A stretch of 64,000 bases of DNA from Candidatus Zixiibacteriota bacterium (GTDB lineage: Bacteria > Zixibacteria > MSB-5A5 > GN15 > PGXB01): assembly GCA_016933955.1 (NCBI GenBank), contig JAFGTT010000036.1, forward strand, positions 124,001 through 188,000, read 5' to 3'. The position numbers and the translations under genes were made by a program. Positions 10,511 through 19,930 of the stretch are shown here, one piece after another. Position 1 is the stretch's first letter. Each line of letters begins with the position of its first letter. Below the pieces are notes generated by a model. The model made no database searches, was not told where the DNA came from, and saw nothing but the letters and a program-made list of their open reading frames with translations.

Positions 10511-12007
10511 ATGAAAAAGTCTGCAGTTTTGATTCTTCTGGTAATACTGATGGCCTCGACCATGGCATTTACTGAAGAATTGAAGGGCCGCACCGTGATC
10601 GGGATTCGTGCACCCTTTATGCTTCCGATTCTGGAAGGGAATAATTTCTCCCTGAACGGCTCGGAATATCAACCATTTATGAGAGGATGGGACTTTACTT
10701 TTGAGGCCAAAAAAGGAATCAGCGATCATTTCATGATCGGATTGACGGCCGGTTATACGTCCGCCTATGATGACACCTCTAAATTCGATGACCGGGGCGA
10801 TGTCGCCAGTAAAGAAGACAATGCCTCGGCCAAATTGACCGGTATCCTGTTTGGAGTCAATGCGGAGTACTATTACCTCAAAGATTTTGTCTTTCAGCCG
10901 TATTTGCTGGCCGGGCTGGGGATCGATTTCTGGAAAGTCAAGGACCTGGCAAGCGATGACTCGCACGGAACCACCGATATGGGAATTAAAATCGGAACCG
11001 GCCTTTTGATCCCGATTAAAGACAATATCTCCATTGACCTTCAGGCCAAGCTCACATTTGAGCAAATCAATCTCTCCAGCTCCGTCCCGGATGGATTTTA
11101 TGGTCCGGGCGACTGGTCCGAATTCTCGGATCGACCGTTTCGCGGCTATTTCGAACCATCAATCGGCCTCCAGATCGCCTTCGGCGGAACCAGGGATTCC
11201 GATAAAGATGGGGTAAATGATAATAAAGACAATTGTCCCGGCACCCCTCTCGGCGCCAAAGTCGACAAAAACGGATGTCCGATCGATACCGATGGCGATG
11301 GTGTCTATGATGGTCTTGATCAATGCCCCGATACACCCAAAGGAGCCAAAGTCAATGCTGCTGGATGTCCGCTTGATTCGGATAATGATGGTGTGTACGA
11401 CGGGATCGACCGTTGTCCCGGTACCGCGAAGGGTTTGAGAGTCGATGAATTCGGTTGCCCTTTCGATTCGGACAATGATGGCGTCCACGACGGTCTGGAT
11501 AAATGTCTCGATACGCCCAAGGGGGTTAAAGTCGATGCACAGGGATGCCCCATGGATTCCGATAGGGATGGTGTGTATGATGGAATCGATGTCTGCCCCG
11601 GGACTCCCATTGGGGTCACTGTCGATGCCGCCGGGTGTCCGCTGGTGAAGAAAATGGAAATTGCGGAAAAGATTACTCTCCATATTAATTATGCCAGCAA
11701 TTCGGCCGAGCCGGATGATATCTCGAAAAAGCAACTGGATAGCATTGCCTATCGAATCATGGCTTACCCGGATACTAAAGTGGAGATTCGGGGATTTACC
11801 GACAACCAGGGCGCAGAAGCCTATAACCTGGAACTATCCCGGAAACGGGCCGAGGGTGTTATGGCCTATTTGGAATCCAAAGGCGTCAAGGCCGATCAAA
11901 TGACCGCCAAAGGATTCGGCGAGGATCCGAAGTATTTCGCGGCCGACAATAGCACTTCCGATGGAAGGCGGCAAAATCGACGGGTGGAAATTGAATCGGT
12001 GAAATAG
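10511..12007 (+). CDS. OmpA-family porin with five thrombospondin type 3 repeats
   Basis: Outer-membrane protein of 498 residues. After a signal peptide (about 1-20) comes an OmpA-like beta-barrel (about 25-225). Five tandem calcium-binding TSP3 repeats follow (about 230-378), each built on DxDxDGVxDxxDxCPxTPxGxxVxxxGCP. The C-terminal OmpA domain (about 385-498) carries the peptidoglycan-binding GFTDNQG and LSRKRAE elements. The repeats would form a rigid Ca-dependent stalk between barrel and cell wall. At DNA level they are near-tandem units of about 108 bases (11198-11640). It lies in an operon behind aqpZ with its own terminator. One repeat has Leu in place of Pro in its CPDTP motif (KCLDTP). 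Confidence 0.96.
   Translation: MKKSAVLILLVILMASTMAFTEELKGRTVIGIRAPFMLPILEGNNFSLNGSEYQPFMRGWDFTFEAKKGISDHFMIGLTAGYTSAYDDTSKFDDRGDVASKEDNASAKLTGILFGVNAEYYYLKDFVFQPYLLAGLGIDFWKVKDLASDDSHGTTDMGIKIGTGLLIPIKDNISIDLQAKLTFEQINLSSSVPDGFYGPGDWSEFSDRPFRGYFEPSIGLQIAFGGTRDSDKDGVNDNKDNCPGTPLGAKVDKNGCPIDTDGDGVYDGLDQCPDTPKGAKVNAAGCPLDSDNDGVYDGIDRCPGTAKGLRVDEFGCPFDSDNDGVHDGLDKCLDTPKGVKVDAQGCPMDSDRDGVYDGIDVCPGTPIGVTVDAAGCPLVKKMEIAEKITLHINYASNSAEPDDISKKQLDSIAYRIMAYPDTKVEIRGFTDNQGAEAYNLELSRKRAEGVMAYLESKGVKADQMTAKGFGEDPKYFAADNSTSDGRRQNRRVEIESVK
11198..11640 (+). repeat. tandem coding repeat (TSP3 modules)
   Basis: Four full units and one partial unit of about 105-111 bases inside the OmpA-like gene. Each encodes a Ca-binding Asp-rich loop plus a Cys-Pro motif. 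Copies differ at many third positions, so the array is not a recent amplification. Confidence 0.8.
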
Positions 12008-12068
12008 ACAAGTTTCCGTTTTCTTGACGATTTAATCGCCCGGCAGGTGCATACCTGATGATGACTAT

Positions 12069-12097
12069 GGGAACGGTCCCGCGGCCGTTCCCTTTTC
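12069..12097 (+). terminator. terminator of the aqpZ-ompA operon
   Basis: GGGAACGG and CCGTTCCC form an 8-bp perfect stem around an 8-nt GC-rich loop, followed by TTTTCT. Confidence 0.85.
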
Positions 12098-12143
12098 TAT
12101 TCTGCACCGGCGCAGATCATTCCTGATAGAGGTATTACGGGCG

Positions 12144-12881
12144 TTACATTTTGGGCAGGGTTCCGCCTGTAAGGAAACTGATAATCATGTAAATCATTCC
12201 ACCTATCACGCCTCCTATATTTCCCAGCAGATGCACCCCGACAGCCGGCAGAAGACTTCCGGTGATCGAACGTTGTTGGGCCGCCAGGAGACCAAGCGAG
12301 AAGGTGAACAAAAGGGTGATGACGATAGTGATTGGATCGGCGCCTGTCTTAATCAAAACCAGATGCAGGCAGGCAAAAAACAAGGCACTCAATAGAGCCG
12401 CCAAATCCACCCGGAAGAACATCAGGCGGATCTTGATATCGGCGGCTTTTTCCAGATGACCCTGCAGAAAACCGCGGGTAAAGATTTCCTCGATGAGGCT
12501 GGATAAGATCCAGACAAAAAGCACGATCTGAGGGAAACTCAACCGCTTGGCCAGAGGATTTCCTCCGGCGCCGGAAAGCAGTATTGCGCCGGTGGCCAGG
12601 GCGCCAATAGCCAGTGCCGCCAGACCGATTCCGAGCCAGTGGAGAAAGCTGTCGGCTCCGAAAGTCCCGGTTTTCGGCATACGGAATCCGTACTCCGAAA
12701 ATTTTCCTTTTCCCATGATGATAATCGCCAGAAGGGACAATACCAGTTCCAGGGATTGGGTTGTGACCAGCGAAGGAATCCCGGACGGCATAAAATATTT
12801 CGGCAATAGAATAGCCGCGACGGCGATAACCGTCCCGACCAGGAGGGTGATAATTATTCGAGTCGGGTTGATCGATGTCAT
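12144..12881 (-). CDS. CPBP family intramembrane metalloprotease
   Basis: A 245-residue polytopic membrane protein of the CPBP (CAAX protease and bacteriocin-processing, Abi) family. The three signature motifs are present in order: EEIFTRG (the glutamate pair and arginine), FACLHLV (first His) and HLLGN (second His). These form the putative metal-binding active site within the membrane. Bacterial members act in prenyl-protein or peptide processing and bacteriocin immunity, but most, including this one, have no known substrate. It stands alone between convergent and codirectional neighbours. Confidence 0.9.
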   Translation of the reverse strand: MTSINPTRIIITLLVGTVIAVAAILLPKYFMPSGIPSLVTTQSLELVLSLLAIIIMGKGKFSEYGFRMPKTGTFGADSFLHWLGIGLAALAIGALATGAILLSGAGGNPLAKRLSFPQIVLFVWILSSLIEEIFTRGFLQGHLEKAADIKIRLMFFRVDLAALLSALFFACLHLVLIKTGADPITIVITLLFTFSLGLLAAQQRSITGSLLPAVGVHLLGNIGGVIGGMIYMIISFLTGGTLPKM

Positions 12882-12989
12882 AATGATCTTTCATCACCAA
12901 ATTACCGGATTTATGAAACCGATACAATAAAAATATTCGGGATTCAGGGATGGAATTAAAGGAGGCCGCCCCGGGCAATTGCCTGATAA

Positions 12990-13934
12990 TCAGAAAGAAT
13001 ATCCGGCGGAGATGCGGAAGGTTTCATCAAGTTCGGAGTTGTGCAGATAGGCCAGGTCGATTTTTATACGCCGGATATCAATTCCGATTCCGCCGGTGAA
13101 ATTACCGATATCGAAACCGGCCCGCCCGAACAACATTTCGCGGTACGACAGCTCGGCCCCCCAGTGGGTGTCGAGCGAAATTTCGCCCATCCAGAACTGA
13201 GCCGCCTCATGGATGCCCTCAAACTTGATATCACCGCTGAAAGCCAGCCGCCCGGTAAAATCGCGGTAGCTGTGAGTCAGAAGAAGACCCGGTTTGACAG
13301 TCGGCAGGATCGATTCGGTGTTGCCGCCTGAATAGCGGATGAATCCTGAGGTCAGATCGGTTACCATCAGTCCGATTCGAGCGTACTTTTTGATCTGGTA
13401 TAATCCTCCGATATCGACAGTCAATCCATAACCGGTGACAGTCCCCAGATCGCGGTAAATAATGCGGGCAGTGAGACCGACCTCAAATTTGTCTATGATT
13501 CTTCCGGCCAGAGAACCGGCCAGAAGATAATCGCCGTGGGATTCCTCGCGGACCACGTAGGGCCGCTGAGTGGCCGGGTTGAAATCGGTGATTTTGATTC
13601 CGCCGCCACCCAGGTAATAAAAATAAAAGCCATAGGCCCGAACCCGCCCGGGAGCGCCGGGATTATTGTAGGTGTAGGCGATAAAATCATGATTTAAGAG
13701 AGAACCGAAAGTCTCGGCATGCATGGCGATAATATTCCGTCCGTCAACCAGGTTAAGTCCGGCCGGATTCCAGTAACCGGCCGAGGCATCGAACGGGCCG
13801 GCCACAGCGGCGCCGCCCATCGCCAGCGCCCGCGCGCTGACACCGAGCGAGAATGTTTCACCGGCATACTTGGCACTCCGCACGGAAGTAACGGCAAGGA
13901 GAAGTGATATGAAGGCTATTAATATTGATCGCAT
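12990..13934 (-). CDS. PorV/PorQ family outer-membrane protein
   Basis: A 314-residue secreted protein with signal peptide (about 1-20) and the family's N-terminal signature: FSLGVSARALAMGGA, then AGYWNPAGL. The rest alternates amphipathic strands and ends in an aromatic residue (SAGYSF), as expected for a FadL-like beta-barrel. In Bacteroidetes, PorV shuttles and helps attach T9SS cargo at the outer membrane. Here the same role is plausible because a T9SS-tailed exoprotein (4256-8902) lies nearby. PorV/PorQ homologues are however numerous in FCB genomes and many have no tested function. Confidence 0.85.
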   Translation of the reverse strand: MRSILIAFISLLLAVTSVRSAKYAGETFSLGVSARALAMGGAAVAGPFDASAGYWNPAGLNLVDGRNIIAMHAETFGSLLNHDFIAYTYNNPGAPGRVRAYGFYFYYLGGGGIKITDFNPATQRPYVVREESHGDYLLAGSLAGRIIDKFEVGLTARIIYRDLGTVTGYGLTVDIGGLYQIKKYARIGLMVTDLTSGFIRYSGGNTESILPTVKPGLLLTHSYRDFTGRLAFSGDIKFEGIHEAAQFWMGEISLDTHWGAELSYREMLFGRAGFDIGNFTGGIGIDIRRIKIDLAYLHNSELDETFRISAGYSF

Positions 13935-14031
13935 GTTACAATATATTATCGGCCGGCTCCTCAGGCAACAGCAACTATTCTTTTAACAAAAAAACTAAAG
14001 ATAAAGATTCCTATTGGCCTGTCGAATCAAT

Positions 14032-14056
14032 AAAAAAGGCGGGATTCATCCCGCCC
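14032..14056 (-). terminator. terminator of the CxxC-less HMA-like gene
   Basis: GGCGGG-ATGAAT-CCCGCC on the minus strand, followed by TTTTTTA, about 25 bases after the stop codon at 14078. Confidence 0.85.
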
Positions 14057-14077
14057 TTATAAACCAAAAATAATTTT

Positions 14078-14533
14078 CTACTTGTGGCCGGTACATTCGG
14101 CCTTGACGGCCGGATTACAGATTTTGGTCTCACCGGTTACCCGGGCTTTGAATCCGGCACCTTCGATCACCGAGGCAATCTTGGCGGCATCGGCCTTTTT
14201 CGGATCAAAGCAAACTACCGCTTTACCCTCGGAGGCGGAAATCGACTGGACTTTGATGACTCCCTCCATAGCGGTCACGGCTTTGCTGATCGCGGCCTCG
14301 CTTTCGGCATCTTTCATGCCTTCGATAGTCAGAGTCACATCGGCGCACTGGACATTCTCTTCGACCTTTTTGTCGGTCTCGGCCTTAATCATCGAGGGAC
14401 AGGCGGGCGTTCCAGCCATCTTGCAGTCGGCCGGGGTCTTGCCGGAAGGGCAACCCGGTCCGGCCAAAGATAAGGAGGTCGAAACGATAACCAGTAGAAA
14501 ACCCAGTGAGGCGAGTACGAGAATTTTTTTCAC
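14078..14533 (-). CDS. periplasmic heavy-metal-associated-fold protein lacking the CxxC motif
   Basis: A 151-residue exported protein with a signal peptide (about 1-24) and a ferredoxin-like HMA domain (about 64-134). In the place of the usual GMxCxxC metal site it reads GMKDAES, so both cysteines are replaced (Asp75, Ser78). Seven other cysteines lie before and after the domain, four of them in an N-terminal GCPS/DC/ACPS segment. Metal binding, if any, must be different. The start is GTG with a strong AAAGGAG site. It has its own promoter and terminator. The next upstream gene encodes a normal HMA protein, so the two look like diverged paralogues. Confidence 0.85.
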   Translation of the reverse strand: MKKILVLASLGFLLVIVSTSLSLAGPGCPSGKTPADCKMAGTPACPSMIKAETDKKVEENVQCADVTLTIEGMKDAESEAAISKAVTAMEGVIKVQSISASEGKAVVCFDPKKADAAKIASVIEGAGFKARVTGETKICNPAVKAECTGHK

Positions 14534-14575
14534 AAATCACTCCTTTAACAGTTAGTTGATTAAATCTGATATAAA

Positions 14576-14603
14576 AAAATACCCTTTTTGTCGTGTTTGT
14601 CAA
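14576..14603 (-). promoter_or_regulatory. promoter of the CxxC-less HMA-like gene
   Basis: TTGACA (14598-14603) and TATTTT (14576-14581) on the minus strand are 16 bp apart and about 43 bases before the GTG start. Confidence 0.65.
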
Positions 14604-14660
14604 GTTCTTTATATCGGTTATATACTTAGGGGGGGGCGTCGGGTGCCGGGAAAAATCTCA

Positions 14661-14697
14661 ATATTTAAAAAATAAAGGCGGGCTGAACACCCGCCTT
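14661..14697 (-). terminator. terminator of the HMA domain gene
   Basis: Minus strand AAGGCGGG-tgttcag-CCCGCCTT, an 8-bp perfect stem, followed by TATTTTTTAAA. Confidence 0.9.
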
Positions 14698-14752
14698 AGG
14701 ATGGGACTATAGGGCTGCTGTTAATGCTAACTGCTATGAGAGGTTGCTTTAC

Positions 14753-15295
14753 TTACATTTTTTCGGTTTTTTGATTGGCGTCGGTCTTATCGATCGGTGC
14801 GATCGAAGCCGTCATTAAGGAAGCCTCATAGCCGAGATTTTTAACAGCCTTGACCAGATCCTCGGCTTTGACCTTCTCGGAGTCGTATTTAACAATGGCG
14901 GCCCCGGACTGATAGCTTACTTTAACAACTTCATTGACACCGCCAGTATTCATCAGGGCGGTTTTAACCTGGTTTTCACATCCGCTACAGGTCATTCCCT
15001 CGACCGCAAACGTCACCATGGTGTTGTGCGGATCGGTGCTAGCCATTGCGGCCAAACCGATTTCCGTGTTTTCAACGGCGGCGGTTTTGATCCCTTTGGC
15101 GCCGCAGACGGCCTTATCGCAGTTGCCGAAACAGGATGGGGCTTTGTCGCAGGCCAGGGTGGCGTTGGTGCCTGAACTGCTGCTCATCTTGACGCCGCTG
15201 TCCTTTCCGCCACCGCAGGCAAAAGAGGTAGTCGGTGAACCGATCATAGTCAAACCCAGAAAAATCGCTGTGCTGAAAAACAATGCTTTTCTCAT
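14753..15295 (-). CDS. exported heavy-metal-associated (MerP-like) protein
   Basis: A 180-residue protein with a signal peptide (about 1-26), a Cys-rich linker (about 27-65) and a canonical HMA domain (about 94-160). The metal-binding motif GMTCSGC (Cys103, Cys106) is intact and the domain ends with the usual LVKAVKNLGYEA helix. Such periplasmic domains bind soft metals (Hg, Cu, Cd) and hand them to transporters. No transporter or MerR-type regulator lies beside it, so its partner is elsewhere or absent. It sits one gene upstream of the paralogue that has lost the motif, each with its own terminator. Confidence 0.9.
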   Translation of the reverse strand: MRKALFFSTAIFLGLTMIGSPTTSFACGGGKDSGVKMSSSSGTNATLACDKAPSCFGNCDKAVCGAKGIKTAAVENTEIGLAAMASTDPHNTMVTFAVEGMTCSGCENQVKTALMNTGGVNEVVKVSYQSGAAIVKYDSEKVKAEDLVKAVKNLGYEASLMTASIAPIDKTDANQKTEKM

Positions 15296-15324
15296 GACCT
15301 GTTTCCTCCGTTGTGTAACATTAT

Positions 15325-15354
15325 GTTATAATTAGGCTTACTTGTTTCATTCAA
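15325..15354 (-). promoter_or_regulatory. probable promoter of the HMA domain gene
   Basis: Minus strand TTGAAT (15349-15354) and TATAAC (15325-15330) are 18 bp apart, about 30 bases before the ATG, which has a GGAGG site. Confidence 0.4.
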
Positions 15355-15561
15355 TTTTATCGGACTCTCTGCTGTCTAATCAGGACTTATTATCTCCTCT
15401 TTTTTGAGTTAAACAGCCCGGCTGTCCGGAAAGTTCCCGAAATTATAATTTTTATGATTTTTTGATAAAACCCCGAATACTGAAACATAAAAGATGGGGA
15501 ATTTCTGTATCAAATCCCTGATTTATTACTCTATACAGTACAGAGGGGGGTTCGTTAACCG
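15355..15561 (+). other. intergenic region, no gene seen
   Basis: AT-rich spacer upstream of the HMA gene and beyond the pyrG end. I see no coding frame of note. Confidence 0.3.
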
Positions 15562-15597
15562 GGGGAATATCTCGAAAGCGATTTTGAGCTATTCCCC
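15562..15597. other. orphan hairpin (inverted repeat)
   Basis: GGGGAATA and TATTCCCC form an 8-bp perfect outer stem. A further CTC/GAG pairing inside gives an 11-bp stem with one 1-nt bulge on each side. No T-tract follows on either strand and it lies 90 bases beyond the pyrG stop, outside the apparent terminator. It might be an RNA processing signal or a protein-binding site. Confidence 0.5.
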
Positions 15598-15628
15598 ATA
15601 ATTTATCCCCGGAAATGGTTAATTTTTA

Positions 15629-15663
15629 TAAAAAAGAAAGACGAACCATGAATGTCCGCCTTT
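15629..15663 (-). terminator. terminator of the kdsB-pyrG operon
   Basis: Minus strand AAAGGCGGAC-attcatg-GTTCGTCTTT (10-bp stem with two G-T pairs) followed by CTTTTTTAT, about 25 bases after the pyrG stop. Confidence 0.75.
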
Positions 15664-15686
15664 TTAAAATGTTTGCTCTTAACTGA

Positions 15687-17378
<1,692 letters not shown>

Positions 17379-17391
17379 TTATTTAAATGAA

Positions 17392-18132
17392 TTACGAAAA
17401 ATACCTCTCAACTCCCTTTAAGTCTTCAGGTGTGTCTATCGAATATAATTTGTTTTTTATTTTAAAAATCTTAATCTTTTCGCGATTTTCGAGTATCCTG
17501 AGCTGTTCTAATGATTCCGCCTTTTCCATCGGGGTTTGTTTCCAGGCGGTAAACCGTTTCAAACCGGTCTTTCTAAAAAAATATACTCCAATATGATAGT
17601 AATATTTGAAATGTTTCAGACGGCTGCCTTTGACGCCCTGAAGAAACGGCAGAGGATACCGGGAGAACCAGAGAGCATAATCATCAGGATCCATAATCAT
17701 CTTAACCCGGTTAGGATCATAAAGACACTCATCGCTTTCGACCGCCCGTGCGAGGGTGGCGAAATTCATTCTTTTATCAGCCAGCATGGCTTTTAGGACT
17801 CGATCGTAAACGGCCGCTTTGACGCCAAGAACATCGGCCTGGATGTTCAAAAATATTTCTCCCCCGGTTTTACCGGCCATCTCGGCGGTCCGGTCGGACC
17901 CGGTCCGGTGGGATCGGGAGGTCATGAACGCTTCTCCGCCGAATCCTTGAACCGCTTTGGCTATCAACGTGGTATCGGTGGCCACTACCACCCGGTCGAT
18001 CAACCGGGCCCGCGAGGCCTCCCGGTAAAGGTGCTCAATCAGAGGTTTTCCGGCTATCGGGGCCAGCGGTTTGCCGGGAAAACGTCTTGACCCCAGACGG
18101 GCGGGAATAACGGCTACTATCTGCGATTTCAT
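17392..18132 (-). CDS. kdsB: 3-deoxy-manno-octulosonate cytidylyltransferase (CMP-Kdo synthetase)
   Basis: Activates Kdo with CTP for LPS inner-core assembly in the cytoplasm. At 246 residues it has the normal length, with the N-terminal nucleotide-binding motif IPARLGSRRFPGKPL and later elements such as YDPNRVK and IDTPEDL. The Mg-binding segment, usually QGDEP, reads QADVLG here: the metal-binding Asp is kept, while Gly and Glu-Pro are lost. It stands first in an operon with pyrG, or second if the small ORF just upstream is real. The ATG begins 1 base after the stop of that ORF. Confidence 0.95.
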   Translation of the reverse strand: MKSQIVAVIPARLGSRRFPGKPLAPIAGKPLIEHLYREASRARLIDRVVVATDTTLIAKAVQGFGGEAFMTSRSHRTGSDRTAEMAGKTGGEIFLNIQADVLGVKAAVYDRVLKAMLADKRMNFATLARAVESDECLYDPNRVKMIMDPDDYALWFSRYPLPFLQGVKGSRLKHFKYYYHIGVYFFRKTGLKRFTAWKQTPMEKAESLEQLRILENREKIKIFKIKNKLYSIDTPEDLKGVERYFS

Positions 18133-18133
18133 A

Positions 18134-18310
18134 TCAGTTAAAACCCCCGGTCATGACAAAATATTCCCCATCGGTCCCTGCCCAACCGGAATGACTGATA
18201 TCATTGCAAATCCGTATCGTTTCCGGAGACAACTTTCCCATTTTTACGGGGACTGAATCCAGACCTGCCGGCCCGGACAGACGGCGAATTTCATCCTTTG
18301 AAACAGGCAC
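18134..18310 (-). CDS. possible leaderless small ORF upstream of kdsB
   Basis: A 58-residue GTG-started frame (begins MPVSKDEIRRLSG, ends YFVMTGGFN) stops 1 base before the kdsB ATG. No ribosome binding site precedes the GTG. A consensus promoter has its -10 box ending 5 bases upstream, so the expected transcript start falls at or next to the GTG, as in leaderless genes. The sequence is hydrophilic with balanced composition and looks protein-like, but I recognise no family. It may instead be the untranslated or translationally coupled leader of kdsB. Confidence 0.4.
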   Translation of the reverse strand: MPVSKDEIRRLSGPAGLDSVPVKMGKLSPETIRICNDISHSGWAGTDGEYFVMTGGFN

Positions 18311-18315
18311 AAGTG

Positions 18316-18344
18316 AAAATAGGCGCCGCGACCACGGCTGTCAA
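18316..18344 (-). promoter_or_regulatory. promoter of the kdsB-pyrG operon
   Basis: Minus strand TTGACA (18339-18344) and TATTTT (18316-18321) with the ideal 17-bp spacing. It points to a transcript start near 18309, at the GTG of the small ORF. Confidence 0.75.
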
Positions 18345-18457
18345 GTTTAAAAAAATTCCGGGGAATCGCTATTTATGGTTTCGGCCGGCCGGGTAAAGCT
18401 TCGGAATCCTGAACCGATAAAAATAATAGATGTATCAAATTGAAACAGGACTGAGGA

Positions 18458-19930
18458 ATGGATACCATAATTTCAAGATTCCATGAATTCACTCCGGTCG
18501 TAGCACAACAACCGGATAACCAAATCCCGGATCATGAACGACTTTTCTCACTGGCGGTCGATATTTACATGGGTCGATCTCTATCGCCTGAAGATATAGA
18601 CGCGATTGAAAGAACCACCCCGCCCAACAGTCTTTTTTTTCTTCTGGCGGGCAACAAATATATTCATCCGGAAGGCGTGCAACTGGTCAGTCCGGAATTC
18701 ATCCGGCAGACTATCAGCAATGATCCGTCATGCCTGTTTTATCGCCAGATTGCGGCGGGGCATGGTCCGTCAGGATCAGACGGCCGGGTATGCGCCGCCC
18801 GCCTGGGCCGGGACCGATTCGGCGAAGAAATTTCAGCCGGAGTAATTATCAGGCAAAACTGGCGGCAACGGGATTATGACAGCGAGATTTTTTATCAGAC
18901 GATCGGATTGCTGAGAAGATTCTACGATGAATTTAGTGCCTCCGGGGCGATTCAGAAATTTCTCGACGACAATTCTTCTTACCGCTACGCCATCCGGTCC
19001 GATTCACGGAAAATTATCAAGTCTTTGCCCCCGACCGAGGCCGACCGGCAGTCGGATATGGAACTGACTGTCGACCGATTGAATTCGCTGGTGCTTTCCG
19101 AACTTCCTAATCTTGGTATGATTCCCGATGATAAAATCATTCCCGATAACCGGATAAAAAATCTCGATATAAAAAATTGCACTATCCTCGATACCGCTTT
19201 CACCCTGATATCGGTTGCCATGAAAATTGCCCGAATGGAAACCCACGGCCCTCATGACACGTTGATTCAGGGATTCTCTCAAACCCTGAGCAACCGGCTG
19301 GAAATAATCGAAAGGGCGATCGGTAATTTGAACAATCGGCCGGGAATATCTTTCAATCAGGAAGACCTGGAATTGATGAATCGAATCCATGGGGCCGCCG
19401 AAGAAATCGGGCGGCTGGCCAGATGGATAGAACTTTATAACGGTGGAACGGTGGCGGGAATATCGGCGGTTGATTTTAATCAACTGATGTGCCGAAAGAC
19501 TGCAGAATTTACCAAGATGAGGGCGCCGGGATGCCGGATCAAGATGGAATTGACCGATGACCCGCCCGGTATAAAAACCGATCCGGATCTGGTCAATCTG
19601 GCAATGAATGAAATCCTCGAGACCCTGCTTTCATTCGGGGCCGGGGAAGTCAATATCCAGTCAGAGGTTTCCGGTGAATCCATGGAAATTCATATCAACT
19701 GCCGTATCTGTCCCGAATTATTACCGAATCGAAGCGATCTTACGGGCGAAATCGAACAGACATTTGAAAAATCCGGTTCGGTCGGCGACCGTCCGGGCCT
19801 GTTAATCGCCGGGCGGGTGGTTGAAACGTACGGCGGGCGGCTGGTCATCAATCATGACAATGGTGAATTTCGGGCCTGCCTGACCCTGCCCGCATCATTT
19901 ACAGGGAGTCATATATATACCAATGCATAG
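18458..19930 (+). CDS. histidine-kinase-like protein with a non-canonical H-box
   Basis: A 490-residue soluble protein with an unrecognised N-terminal half (about 1-255) and a C-terminal kinase-like half. The dimerisation helix (GFSQTLSNRLEII, about 272-284) matches the NtrB-type GxxHExxNPLxxI pattern but has Gln275 in place of the phosphorylated His. A His-Asp pair (266-267) nine residues earlier is the only nearby candidate. A GHKL ATPase-like region follows (about 370-480), with a recognisable N-box (MNEILETLLSFGAGEVNI) and a G-region (GLLIAGRVVETYGG). The gene overlaps the next regulator by 8 bases, so they act together. The ribosome binding site (GAGGA) is unusually close to the ATG. It could be a pseudokinase that scaffolds or senses. 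Confidence 0.7.
   Translation: MDTIISRFHEFTPVVAQQPDNQIPDHERLFSLAVDIYMGRSLSPEDIDAIERTTPPNSLFFLLAGNKYIHPEGVQLVSPEFIRQTISNDPSCLFYRQIAAGHGPSGSDGRVCAARLGRDRFGEEISAGVIIRQNWRQRDYDSEIFYQTIGLLRRFYDEFSASGAIQKFLDDNSSYRYAIRSDSRKIIKSLPPTEADRQSDMELTVDRLNSLVLSELPNLGMIPDDKIIPDNRIKNLDIKNCTILDTAFTLISVAMKIARMETHGPHDTLIQGFSQTLSNRLEIIERAIGNLNNRPGISFNQEDLELMNRIHGAAEEIGRLARWIELYNGGTVAGISAVDFNQLMCRKTAEFTKMRAPGCRIKMELTDDPPGIKTDPDLVNLAMNEILETLLSFGAGEVNIQSEVSGESMEIHINCRICPELLPNRSDLTGEIEQTFEKSGSVGDRPGLLIAGRVVETYGGRLVINHDNGEFRACLTLPASFTGSHIYTNA

Noticed and set aside
11198-11640. Regularly spaced repeats that could suggest a CRISPR array.
   Set aside because: They are in-frame TSP3 protein repeats of about 108 bases with no conserved 25-40-base repeat and no cas genes.
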